Part shown: piece after piece, positions 44,483-52,637 of the stretch
Position numbering within the stretch: the first letter of the stretch is position 1
Layout: every line of letters starts with the position of its first letter
Notes under the pieces: model-generated
What the model saw: the letters and a program-made list of their open reading frames with translations, nothing else
Databases searched by the model: none
What the model was told of the DNA's origin: nothing
Position numbers and translations under genes: made by a program
Source of the DNA: Rhodospirillales bacterium
Lineage (GTDB): Bacteria; Pseudomonadota; Alphaproteobacteria; Rhodospirillales; Shumkoniaceae
DNA length: 64,000 nucleotides
Reading direction: 5' to 3'
Assembly (NCBI GenBank): GCA_018432935.1
Contig: JAHDSF010000017.1
Span: forward strand, 248,001-312,000

Positions 44483-45184
44483 TCAGAAGCGGCCTATCCT
44501 GTCCTGCACGTCGAGCGGGTGCGCCCCGTCGGCCACCTGGGCTCGGCCTTCGCTTTCCTTGCGCGCGCGACGTTCCGCGTTCTCCAGCACGCTCAGCGTC
44601 ATGTCCTTCGGCACCACCACCACGCCGTCGTTGTCGCCGACCAGGAAGTCGCCGGGATCGACCCGCAGCAGCCCGTCCACACCTTGTACGTGAATCGGAA
44701 CCATGTAGTCGATGACCATGAAGCGGCCGAAGCTCTCCACCGGGCAGCGGAAGCGGCAGAAGGTCGGGAACCCCATCTCGATCAGCATCGAGGAATCCCG
44801 GGTCGAGCCATCCAGGATCGCGCCGGTGCAGCCGGCCGCCCGGGCGGCGGTGGCATTGACCTCGCCGAAATGGCCGGCGTTCAGGTTGCCGCCCGAGTTG
44901 CGGATCTGCACGCAGCCCTCGAACATGCTGCCCACCATGCCGAGGCGGACGTCGACGCTGTCCATGGTTGGCGTCTGGGTGGCGTGGACCGTGAAGGCGG
45001 GACCGGCCACCTTCATCGTGTGCACGAGCGGGTAGATGCCCGCCGCCATCGCCCGCCCCTTCAGCCCCTGCTCCGAAAGCGTATCGTACACCTGACCCGT
45101 GCTGAGGCGCAGATAACGCGTCCGCACGTCGACGACGTCGTAGCTCAACTCGACCCGGCGCACGGGGTATGTCTGGGCCGTCAT
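44483..45184 (-). CDS. RraA/HMG-aldolase-like protein
   Basis: 233 residues. The RraA-family region covers most of it. The conserved G-x-DG...RD pattern appears in [20 protein letters not shown], and a C-terminal [18 protein letters not shown] is typical. Family members are pyruvate aldolases acting on 4-hydroxy-4-methyl-2-oxoglutarate-like compounds, decarboxylases, or RNase E inhibitors. In a sugar-transport operon the aldolase or decarboxylase role is more likely. The start overlaps the ATPase stop by four bases (ATGA at 45181-45184). The substrate is unknown. Confidence 0.82.
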   Translation of the reverse strand: MTAQTYPVRRVELSYDVVDVRTRYLRLSTGQVYDTLSEQGLKGRAMAAGIYPLVHTMKVAGPAFTVHATQTPTMDSVDVRLGMVGSMFEGCVQIRNSGGNLNAGHFGEVNATAARAAGCTGAILDGSTRDSSMLIEMGFPTFCRFRCPVESFGRFMVIDYMVPIHVQGVDGLLRVDPGDFLVGDNDGVVVVPKDMTLSVLENAERRARKESEGRAQVADGAHPLDVQDRIGRF

Positions 45185-46263
45185 CGAACCTCTCCGATCC
45201 GTTTCGTCGTTGCGGCGTCGAAAAGGTGAACGTTGTCGAGCCGGGCGTAAAGCGGAACCGTCTCGCCGGGCCGAAGCGCGTGGCGACCTTCGAAGGCCGC
45301 GGTGATGCGGCCGGCGGGGGTCTCGGCCACGATCTGGGTGGCGGCACCGGTGCTCTCGACGACCACGACCCGGCACGGAATGCCGGCGGCACCCTCGCCC
45401 CCCACTCGGAGGTGTTCCGGGCGGACGCCGTAGACGACCGCATGTCCGCTCTCGCCCGCAGCTTCCGGCGGCAGCGCCAGTCGCAGGCCCTGCGCCTCGA
45501 CCCAGGCGTCGACTCCGTCGCGCCGCACCTCGCCCTTGAAGAAATTCATCGCCGGCGAGCCCAGAAAGCCGGCGACAAAGGTGTTGTCCGGCCGGTCGTA
45601 GAGGGAGAGCGGAGAGCCGATCTGCTCGACGTTGCCCTCGCTCATGACGACGATGCGGTCGGCCATCGTCATCGCCTCGAGCTGGTCATGGGTGACGTAG
45701 ACGGTGGTCGCACCCAGCCGCAGGTGGAGGTCCTTGATCTCGGTGCGCATCTGCACGCGCAGCTTGGCATCGAGGTTCGAAAGCGGCTCGTCGAACAGGA
45801 ACACCTTGGGGTTGCGGACAATGGCGCGCCCCATGGCGACGCGTTGCCGCTGGCCGCCCGAAAGCTGGCGCGGCTGGCGCTCCAGCAGCTCGCCGAGGTT
45901 CAGGATTCTGGCCGCATTCCGCACCCTCTCGTCGATCTCGGCCTTGTCCATGCCCTTCAGCCGCAGGCTGAACGCCATGTTCTTGTAGACGCTCATGTGC
46001 GGGTAGAGCGCATAGTTCTGGAACACCATGGCGATGTCCCGCTCCTTGGCGCGTACGTTGTTGACCACGCGTCCGGCAATGGCGATCTCGCCCGAGGTGA
46101 TTTCTTCGAGGCCGGCGATCATGCGCAGCAGCGTGGACTTGCCGCAGCCCGAGGGGCCGACCAGGACGACGAATTCCTTGTCCTCGATCAGGACATTGAC
46201 GCCGTGAATGACCTCGTGGCCATCGAAGGCCTTGCGTACGTTTCGGATGTCGACGGTTGCCAT
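45181..46263 (-). CDS. ugpC: Sugar-type ABC transporter ATPase of operon 2 (UgpC/MalK family)
   Basis: 360 residues, same length and layout as the ATPase at 41661-42743: Walker [10 protein letters not shown], signature [15 protein letters not shown], Walker [11 protein letters not shown], and the C-terminal regulatory domain. It serves the two permeases at 47289-48989. It lies 59 bases after the aldo/keto reductase gene and overlaps the RraA-like gene. The family label gives no substrate. Confidence 0.93.
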   Translation of the reverse strand: MATVDIRNVRKAFDGHEVIHGVNVLIEDKEFVVLVGPSGCGKSTLLRMIAGLEEITSGEIAIAGRVVNNVRAKERDIAMVFQNYALYPHMSVYKNMAFSLRLKGMDKAEIDERVRNAARILNLGELLERQPRQLSGGQRQRVAMGRAIVRNPKVFLFDEPLSNLDAKLRVQMRTEIKDLHLRLGATTVYVTHDQLEAMTMADRIVVMSEGNVEQIGSPLSLYDRPDNTFVAGFLGSPAMNFFKGEVRRDGVDAWVEAQGLRLALPPEAAGESGHAVVYGVRPEHLRVGGEGAAGIPCRVVVVESTGAATQIVAETPAGRITAAFEGRHALRPGETVPLYARLDNVHLFDAATTKRIGEVR

Positions 46264-46322
46264 GGGTAAGCCTTACGCCTTATCGCCGGGACGGGAGGGG
46301 TGCGGAAGAGCGGGACGCCGCC

Positions 46323-47285
46323 TCATGTCGCGAAGTACTCCTGGGTCTTCTGCGCCTCGAACTCTCGGAACGAGGGCGAGCCGGTGCGCAGGCGCTCGAG
46401 CAGCGCGAGGTCGCCTTCGGTCATCTCCGGCGCTTCGATGACGGCAAGGTTCCCCCGCAGGTGGTCGGGGTTGCCGGTGCCGATGGTGAGCGAGGTTGCG
46501 CCCTCGTGCGACAGGCACCAGCGCAGCGCCGCCGCGGCAAGCGCCTTGCGATCCTCGATGCCGGCCTCGGCCCCCATCCTGAACAGCGGCCCCTTGAAGA
46601 AGGCCTCGCGCAGGAAGATCGCCATGCCGGCGGCGTGCGCCGCGGGAATCACCTTCCGCCGCGCGCCCCAGTCGCCGAAGTTGAAGTTGAGGTTGCAGGC
46701 GTCGAAGGCGCCGCTCTCGATCATCCTCAGGAAGGTCCACTCGCCCGAGAAGGTGTCGGCCGAGGCCCAGCGGATGAGCCCCTCCTTCTTCAGCGCCGCG
46801 ATGTTGGCCTTGAGCTTGTCCAGGTACTCGGGATCGTGGTCGAGGGCCCAACGCAGGATGCCGAAGTTCAGGAAGTCGATGCGGTCGCGGCCGAGCAGCT
46901 TGAGGCCGCGCTGCACTTCCGCCTTCAGCCTGCCGTAGTCGGCCAGGCCCCGGTTGTACTGGTCGTACGAGTAGCACATCCCCTCGGGACGGGTCTGAAC
47001 GAAGATCTCATAAGGCGGCGGCAGGTCCTTGAGATTGCGGCAAAGGGCCTCCTTCTCGGTATCCTGGGTGACGTCGAAGAAGTTGACCCCGTGCTCGTAG
47101 GCGATCCGCAGCACCTGGAGCCGCTTGTCGCCGCCGAAGCCCTCGAAGATGTAGCCGGGCGTGCGGGTCGCCTTCGCCATGTCCTCGTTGAAGCCCCGCG
47201 AGCGACCGTCGGGCAGGTACTCGTGGCCGCCCATCGAGAACAGCGAGATCTTCACGCCGAGGCGGGGCGCGGTACGGTACAGCAT
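46323..47285 (-). CDS. Aldo/keto reductase-like protein with altered active site
   Basis: 320 residues with the AKR barrel pattern (YEHGVNFFDVTQDTEKEAL; GLKLLGRDRIDFLNFG; KEGLIRWASADTFSG; TIGTGNPDHLRGNLA). Of the usual Asp-Tyr-Lys-His tetrad only the Asp (FFD) is evident. The Tyr position reads within TQDTEK, the Lys position is Arg in VQTRPEG, and the His position is within FLNFG. It may be a redox-inactive or re-purposed member, or use other residues. It lies three bases after the MalG-like permease and before the ATPase, inside ABC operon 2, so it should act on the transported compound. Confidence 0.78.
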   Translation of the reverse strand: MLYRTAPRLGVKISLFSMGGHEYLPDGRSRGFNEDMAKATRTPGYIFEGFGGDKRLQVLRIAYEHGVNFFDVTQDTEKEALCRNLKDLPPPYEIFVQTRPEGMCYSYDQYNRGLADYGRLKAEVQRGLKLLGRDRIDFLNFGILRWALDHDPEYLDKLKANIAALKKEGLIRWASADTFSGEWTFLRMIESGAFDACNLNFNFGDWGARRKVIPAAHAAGMAIFLREAFFKGPLFRMGAEAGIEDRKALAAAALRWCLSHEGATSLTIGTGNPDHLRGNLAVIEAPEMTEGDLALLERLRTGSPSFREFEAQKTQEYFAT

Positions 47286-47288
47286 GGT

Positions 47289-48119
47289 TCACTCCTTGAC
47301 GGCGGCTTCGGTGAAGCCCTGCACCAGGTAGCGCTGCAGCACCAGGTACAGGGTCGCCGGGATGATGCTGGCGATGACGGTGGCGGCCATGATTTCCGAC
47401 CAGTAGACGCGGAACTGGCCGACCAGCTGGGTGATGCCCAGCGTCATCGTCTGCTTGAGCGGGTTGCTGATCAGGCAGAGCGCCCACAAGAGGTCGCCCC
47501 ACGACAAGAGGAAGGCGAAGATGGTGGTGGCCACCAGCCCGGGCAGCACAAGCGGCACGATGCACAGGAACATGGTCTGCAGGCGCGATGCGCCGTCGAC
47601 CTCGGCCGCCTGGTCGATCTCCATCGGCACCGTGTCCATGTAGCCCTTGATCATCCACACGCTGAACGGCAGCGTGATCGAGGTCTGGGCGAGGATGAGG
47701 CCGAACAGAGTGTCGTAGAGGCCGGCGATGGTCATCATCTTGAAGTACGGCCCGACCAGCAGCACGCCCGGAATCATCTGCGTGGCGAGGAAGGCGGTCA
47801 TCAGCGCCAGCCGCCCCTTGAAGCGGAAGCGCGAGAAGCCGTAGCCGGCGAAGATGCCGACCAGGGAGGACAGGAACGCCGTCGACAGAGACACGATGAG
47901 GCTGTTTTTGAAGTAGAGGATGAAGCCCTCCTGCAGCCACATCTTCTCGTAGGCGGCGGTGGTGAACTCCTCGGGCAGGAAGGTGGCCGGATAGTTGACG
48001 ATCTCGATCTCGGTTTTGAACGACGAGACGACCATCCAGAAGAACGGCGTCAGGTTGTAGAGGAACATCACGGCGAGCGCGCCGTAGATGAACACCCAGA
48101 TGCTTGTCGGTTTCCGCAC
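47289..48119 (-). CDS. Sugar-type ABC transporter permease of operon 2 (MalG family)
   Basis: 276 residues with six membrane helices and the EAA loop EIDQAAEVDGASRLQTMFLCIVPLVLPGL. The N-terminal TPFFWMVVSSFKTE is typical of MalG-like subunits. It follows the MalF-like gene after 12 bases and precedes the reductase-like gene by three. It is homologous in role, but not close in sequence, to the permease at 38340. Confidence 0.92.
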   Translation of the reverse strand: MRKPTSIWVFIYGALAVMFLYNLTPFFWMVVSSFKTEIEIVNYPATFLPEEFTTAAYEKMWLQEGFILYFKNSLIVSLSTAFLSSLVGIFAGYGFSRFRFKGRLALMTAFLATQMIPGVLLVGPYFKMMTIAGLYDTLFGLILAQTSITLPFSVWMIKGYMDTVPMEIDQAAEVDGASRLQTMFLCIVPLVLPGLVATTIFAFLLSWGDLLWALCLISNPLKQTMTLGITQLVGQFRVYWSEIMAATVIASIIPATLYLVLQRYLVQGFTEAAVKE

Positions 48120-48131
48120 GGTCCGGCCCTC

Positions 48132-48989
48132 CTACAGCTGCTGCCGCATGCTCATGCGCAGGTACGGCAGGCTGATGAAGAAGAGCACCGTGGCCAGCAC
48201 CACCGCCATCGAGGCGCCGTACGAGACGTTGAAGAACTGGAAGTACTGCTTGTAGCTGAGCAGCGTCAGGATCTGGGTCGAATAGCCCGGACCGCCGCCG
48301 GTCATGCTGAACACCATCCCGAACAGCCGGCTTTCCCAGATCGTGTCCAGCACCAGCGCGATGATGAACATGTGCTTCAGGTTGGGGACGGTGACGAAGA
48401 GGAACTTCTGGAACGCCGAGCAGCCGTCAAGCTCGGCTGCCTCGTACTGCTGGCGCGGGATCGATTGCAGGCCGGCGAGCAGGATCAGCATGGCATAGGG
48501 ATAGCCGCGCCAGCTTTCCGCCAGCATCACCGCCCCGAAGGCGAGATCGGGCTGGCCCAGCCAGTCGACGGGCTCGGCCGAAAGGCCGGTGCGCAGCAGC
48601 ACCGAATTCACGATTCCCGGCAGGGTGTCGAACATGAACCGCCATACCAGGCCGCCGATCACGTCCGGCATCGTCCACGGCAGGATGGCCACCACCCGCC
48701 ACAGCCACTTGAACCGCACCTCCATGTTGAGGAGCAGCGCAACCCCGAGCCCGATCACCAGATGGCTCGAAACCACCACCACCACGAACAGGACGGTGTT
48801 GGAGAGCGAGCGCAGGAACTCGGGATCCTGGGCCAGGGCCGTGTAGGCGCGCAGCGTGAAAGCCGGCTTCGACACCCACATCAGGTTGAAGCTCTGCAAC
48901 ACCGCCGCCACCGCCGGAAACCCGAGGATGACCAGCAGCATCAGGAACGCCGGCAGGATGAACAGGTAGCCCTTGTAGTTGTCTCTCAT
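48132..48989 (-). CDS. Sugar-type ABC transporter permease of operon 2 (MalF family)
   Basis: 285 residues with six membrane helices. The EAA loop is QYEAAELDGCSAFQKFLFVTVPNL. The N-terminal YLFILPAFLMLLVILGFPAV is typical. It is separated from the binding-protein gene by a 188-base gap with palindromic repeats. It pairs with the MalG-like subunit 12 bases downstream. Confidence 0.92.
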   Translation of the reverse strand: MRDNYKGYLFILPAFLMLLVILGFPAVAAVLQSFNLMWVSKPAFTLRAYTALAQDPEFLRSLSNTVLFVVVVVSSHLVIGLGVALLLNMEVRFKWLWRVVAILPWTMPDVIGGLVWRFMFDTLPGIVNSVLLRTGLSAEPVDWLGQPDLAFGAVMLAESWRGYPYAMLILLAGLQSIPRQQYEAAELDGCSAFQKFLFVTVPNLKHMFIIALVLDTIWESRLFGMVFSMTGGGPGYSTQILTLLSYKQYFQFFNVSYGASMAVVLATVLFFISLPYLRMSMRQQL

Positions 48990-49017
48990 CGTCAGGCCCC
49001 GGCTTCGCTCACTCCAC

Positions 49018-49159
49018 CGTCATCCCCGCGGAAGCGGGAACGACCTTTGATTCAGCAGCTCCCTTGCGGGAGGCGAGCCCCCATGGTTCGACAGGCTCAT
49101 GGTTCGACAAGCTCACCATGAGGGCCGCTTCCCCGTAGCCTCATCCTGAGCTTGTCGAA
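49018..49159. repeat. Intergenic palindromic repeats after the binding-protein gene of operon 2
   Basis: Three copies of one 13-base unit: TTCGACAGGCTCA (49087-49099), TTCGACAAGCTCA (49103-49115) and the inverted TGAGCTTGTCGAA (49147-49159). The last two can pair into a 13-bp stem. Nearby, TCATCCCCGCGGAAGCGGGA (49020-49039) is another small hairpin of a kind common between alphaproteobacterial genes. Together they fill the binding-protein/permease gap and may act as an attenuator and message stabiliser. Confidence 0.7.
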
Positions 49160-49177
49160 GGATGAGGCGCGCCACGT

Positions 49178-50497
49178 CTACGGCCGCGCCAGGATCGCAT
49201 TGATCTGATTGTGGGCGTTGGCGAGAGCCGCCTCCGGCGCCTTGGTCTTGGCGATCGCGTCCTGCAGGTTGGTGCGGAAGGTCTCGAGGATTTCCGGCCA
49301 CTTCGGGATCAGGGGCAGGAAGGCCGCGCGATCGATCTCGTTGGTGACCGTGACCGCGTACGGCGAGTCGACGATCGGCTTGTAGGTCGTGTTGACACTC
49401 TTGCGGGCCGACAGCATCAGGTTGTCGTCGAACCACTTCTGCATCTGCTTCTGCTCGGCCATGAACTTGATCAGCTTCCAGGCCGCTTCGGGATTCTTCG
49501 TGTTCGGGTTCATGAACAGCGACTTCTGGTACAGGGTCGAGCGCACCGACTTGTCGTCGACGACCTTCTGCGGAATGTGCGCCATCTTGAGCACCTTCCA
49601 GCCGTCGAGGTTGGGGTTCATGCCGCTGACTTCGGGCAGCGACCAGGTGGTGCCGATCTTCACCGCGATCTGCTTGTTGGCCAGCATGCGGCGGGCGGCG
49701 TTGGCGTCGACCTGGGCGACGCCCGGAGGCATCGACTTGTCCTCATGGATCATGTCGACGACGTACTTGAAGGCCTCCTTGGCCTGCGGAGTGTCGAGGG
49801 CCGACTTCTTGAAGTCCGGAGTCAGGAAGTCGCCGCCGAAGCCGCGCAGGATGGCCGAGAACCGCAGGTCGAAGCCGGCCTTGGCGGCGACGATCGTCCA
49901 GCCCCACTGGTCGACCGGACCACCGGGCTTGGTCGCCTTGGTCAGCTTCTTCATGGCGGCGCGGAAGTCGTCCCAGGTCTCGGGCACCTTGGCGATGCCG
50001 GCGTCCTTGAACATGGGCTCGTTGTAGACCATCACCATGGCGACGATGTTCTTCGGGATTCCGAACACCTTGCCGCCTTCGGTGACGGGGTCGAGGGCGC
50101 GGGCATAGAAGTCCTCGAGGTACTTCTTGCCACCCTCCTTGTCGATGAAGGGGGTCAGGTCCTTGACCCAGCCTTCGGCGATGTACTGCTTGACCGGATT
50201 GGCATCGAGGGCGAACACGTCGGGGCCGGCGCCGGCGCGAATGGCCGTCGTGAACTTGACATCGCGCTGGGCGAGGGCGACCGGCTCGGTGGCGACCTTG
50301 ATTCCGGGATTCTGCTTCTCGAACTCGGCGAAAGCGTCGCGCAGCGATTTGCCCCAGATGTCCTGGGCAAGTTGCCAGTCCGAATAGGTGATGGTGACAT
50401 CCGCGGCCGGAGCGGCCGCCGGCACGCCTGCGATCGCACCCGCCACCGCGGCGGCGCCGAGGCACGAGATAACGCGCTTACTGAAGCTGTCCAACAT
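49178..50497 (-). CDS. ABC transporter sugar-binding protein of operon 2
   Basis: 439 residues with a Sec-type signal peptide (KRVISCLGAAAVAGAIAGVP..., cut near APAA-DVT), unlike the Tat signal of the operon 1 protein. The mature protein has family-1 binding-protein features: AFAEFEKQNPGIKV, RAGAGPDVFALDANPV, and VMVYNEPMFKDAGI. The ATG at 50497 has GGAGG seven bases upstream. It is the first gene of a seven-gene minus-strand operon running to the GntR gene at 43780. The ligand is unknown. Confidence 0.92.
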   Translation of the reverse strand: MLDSFSKRVISCLGAAAVAGAIAGVPAAAPAADVTITYSDWQLAQDIWGKSLRDAFAEFEKQNPGIKVATEPVALAQRDVKFTTAIRAGAGPDVFALDANPVKQYIAEGWVKDLTPFIDKEGGKKYLEDFYARALDPVTEGGKVFGIPKNIVAMVMVYNEPMFKDAGIAKVPETWDDFRAAMKKLTKATKPGGPVDQWGWTIVAAKAGFDLRFSAILRGFGGDFLTPDFKKSALDTPQAKEAFKYVVDMIHEDKSMPPGVAQVDANAARRMLANKQIAVKIGTTWSLPEVSGMNPNLDGWKVLKMAHIPQKVVDDKSVRSTLYQKSLFMNPNTKNPEAAWKLIKFMAEQKQMQKWFDDNLMLSARKSVNTTYKPIVDSPYAVTVTNEIDRAAFLPLIPKWPEILETFRTNLQDAIAKTKAPEAALANAHNQINAILARP

Positions 50498-50633
50498 CGC
50501 GGTTTCCTCCCACAGGGTCATGATCGGAACGGCTCGCGCAGGTGACGGCATCTGTTCCAACGTTCTGCGCCGTTGACGCGGACCGGCCGAATGCGCTCCA
50601 TCCAAGAGCATTCCCGGGACTGGTCATGCCTCG

Positions 50634-50656
50634 TCTGGTCTGACAAGTTTGCCAGA
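50634..50656. promoter_or_regulatory. Possible GntR-type operator between ABC operon 2 and the SDR gene
   Basis: TCTGG (50634-50638) and CCAGA (50652-50656) flank CTGACAAG in the 267-base divergent gap. TGGTCTGACAAG resembles half-sites of FadR-subfamily GntR proteins. The regulator at 43780 is the likely ligand. Pattern evidence only. Confidence 0.3.
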
Positions 50657-50764
50657 GGTCTCGTTGCCCTGTCAATCTCCGAGCGGCGCCGGAATGCGGC
50701 CGGCCTTGCCGCGTCCATCCAGAAGCCGCAACCCGGAAGCCCAGCGAAAAGGAGGCCCGAAGCC

Positions 50765-51616
50765 ATGAGCGACAAGACGTTCCCCGCCCAATCCCAGGAA
50801 CGCCAGCCGGGTCGCGAGCACGCGATGACGCCCGAGCCCCAATACGAGCCGCGCTTTCCGGGTTCGGGGCGGCTTTCCGGGAAGATGCTCCTCATCACCG
50901 GCGGCGACAGCGGCATCGGACGGGCGATCTCGACCCTGTTCGCACGCGAGGGCGCCGACGTCGCGATCGTCTATCTCGAGGAGCACGACGACGCCAAGAA
51001 GACCGCCGCTCTGGTCGAGAGGGAAGGCCGGCGCTGCCTGCTGATCTCCGGCGACGTGGGCGATTCGCGGTTCTGCCGGGACGCGGTGGCCAAGACGGTC
51101 GACACCTTCGGACGCATCGACGTTCTGATCAACCACGCCGCCGAGCAGCATCCCAAGGAGGCGGTCGAGGAGATTCCCGAAGAGCAGCTCCTGAAGACGT
51201 TCCGGACCAACGTGAACGGCTACTTCTTCATGACTCAGGCGGCGCTGCCGCACATGCCCGAGGGTTCGGCGATCGTCAACACCAGCTCGGTCACGGCGTT
51301 CCGGGGCAGCAGTTCGCTGATCGACTACAGCGCCACCCGCGGCGCCGTGTTCTCGTTCACCCGCGCGCTGGCGAGCAATCTTCTGGAGCGCAAGATCCGG
51401 GTCAACGCGGTTGCGCCGGGGCCGGTGTGGACGCCGCTGATCCCGTCGTCGTTCCCGCCCGACAAGGTAGAAAGCTTCGGCAAGTCGGCGCCGATGGGTC
51501 GCGCGGGCCAGCCAAACGAGATAGCCCCCTGCCACCTGTTTCTCGCTTGCGCCGACTCTTCCTACATCACAGGGCAGGTGATTCACGTCAACGGGGGAGA
51601 GATCGTCAGCGGCTAG
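50765..51616 (+). CDS. Short-chain dehydrogenase/reductase with Lys-to-Arg active-site change
   Basis: 283 residues. The NAD(P) motif TGGDSGIG is at residues 45-52 after a ~35-residue Pro/Gln-rich N-terminal extension, as in YghA/YdaD-type stress SDRs. The catalytic Ser lies in NTSSVTAF and Tyr in DYSATRGA (Tyr188). The usual YxxxK Lys is Arg192. The ATG at 50765 follows AAAAGGAGG. It lies 64 bases before ku on the same strand, so it is probably co-transcribed with the end-joining genes, a pairing often seen with general stress genes. Confidence 0.88.
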   Translation: MSDKTFPAQSQERQPGREHAMTPEPQYEPRFPGSGRLSGKMLLITGGDSGIGRAISTLFAREGADVAIVYLEEHDDAKKTAALVEREGRRCLLISGDVGDSRFCRDAVAKTVDTFGRIDVLINHAAEQHPKEAVEEIPEEQLLKTFRTNVNGYFFMTQAALPHMPEGSAIVNTSSVTAFRGSSSLIDYSATRGAVFSFTRALASNLLERKIRVNAVAPGPVWTPLIPSSFPPDKVESFGKSAPMGRAGQPNEIAPCHLFLACADSSYITGQVIHVNGGEIVSG

Positions 51617-51680
51617 GGGTCCCGGGTGGGGGTGGCACGGCGGGAACCGGAGGACGGCCGCAGGAACGGAGACTGGAAAC

Positions 51681-52562
51681 ATGGCTGCCGCGACGCGTGC
51701 CACCTGGAAGGGACATCTGCGCCTGTCGCTGGTGTCGATCGGAGTCGAGCTTTACACGGCGACCGAGAGTGCGAGCCAGTTGCCCCTGCACCAGATCCAC
51801 AAGCCGAGCGGACAGCGGATCCGCTACGAAAAGGTGGTCCCCGGCAAGGGGGCGGTGGCGAGCGAGGACATCGTCAAGGGCTACGAGATCGAGAAGAACA
51901 CCTTCGTCACCCTCGAGGAGGACGAGCTCGAAAGGATCCGGCTGGAAAGCCGGCGCACCATCGACCTGGTCCAGTTCGTGGCCGAGAAGGACCTCGACCC
52001 CCGCTATTACGAGAAGCCGTACTACGTCGCGCCAGACAGCGACGTCGCCGCCGAGGGCTTCTGCGTCATCCGCGAGGCGCTGGGCCGCAGCGAGAAGGTC
52101 GGGCTGGGCAAGATGGCGATGCGCGGCCGCGAGAGCCTGGTCGCCGTCCGCCCCCTCGGCCGCGGCCTCCTGCTGGAGACCCTGCGCTACGGCAACGAGA
52201 TCCGCAGCGCCGACAAGGCGTTCTCCGAGATCCCCGAGATCGAACTCGACGAGGACATGGTCGGCCTCGCCACCGAGCTGATCGAGCGCAAGACGGCGCC
52301 CTTCAACCCCGCGCTCTTCCACGACACCTACGCCGAGGCCCTGCGCGAGCTGATCGACCGCAAGCTCGAGGGCCGCGCCCTGGTGCAGCCGGAGGAAGGC
52401 GGCCGCGCGCGCGGCCAGGTCATCGACCTGATGGCTGCCCTCAAGAAGAGCGTCCAGCAGGACAAGGGCAAGTCCGAGCAGGCGACCAAGACGAGGGGCA
52501 GACGCACCAAGGAGCCCGCCCCCGAGAAGGCGGAAACGACCCGCAAGAGAAAGCGCGGATGA
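51681..52562 (+). CDS. ku: Non-homologous end-joining protein Ku
   Basis: 293 residues. The Ku core (about 8-255) starts TWKGHLRLSLVSIGVELYTA and includes VVPGKGAVASEDIVKGYEIE and YYEKPYYVAPD. Bacterial Ku forms a homodimer ring on DNA ends and recruits LigD. The C-terminal ~35 residues are Lys/Arg/Glu-rich, as in Ku proteins that bind DNA internally. ligD follows after 75 bases with a hairpin in between. Confidence 0.96.
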   Translation: MAAATRATWKGHLRLSLVSIGVELYTATESASQLPLHQIHKPSGQRIRYEKVVPGKGAVASEDIVKGYEIEKNTFVTLEEDELERIRLESRRTIDLVQFVAEKDLDPRYYEKPYYVAPDSDVAAEGFCVIREALGRSEKVGLGKMAMRGRESLVAVRPLGRGLLLETLRYGNEIRSADKAFSEIPEIELDEDMVGLATELIERKTAPFNPALFHDTYAEALRELIDRKLEGRALVQPEEGGRARGQVIDLMAALKKSVQQDKGKSEQATKTRGRRTKEPAPEKAETTRKRKRG

Positions 52563-52588
52563 GCCGGCAAGGGTCCCCCTCACCCCTG

Positions 52589-52617
52589 CCCTCTCCCCCA
52601 TTCAATGGGGGCGAGGG
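52589..52617. repeat. Palindromic intergenic element between ku and ligD
   Basis: CCCTCTCCCCCATT (52589-52602) pairs with AATGGGGGCGAGGG (52604-52617) with a single mismatch and almost no loop. C-rich CCCTCTCCCC palindromes of this kind recur between genes in many GC-rich proteobacteria. It may weaken ligD expression relative to ku. Confidence 0.6.
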
Positions 52618-52637
52618 AGGCGGCCGGGACGGTCAGC

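Noticed and set aside
46257..49121. A 954-codon plus-strand open frame opposite ABC operon 2
   Set aside because: It runs antisense through an ATPase-adjacent gap, the reductase-like gene and both permeases. The product is low-complexity His/Arg/Gln-rich with no recognisable domain.
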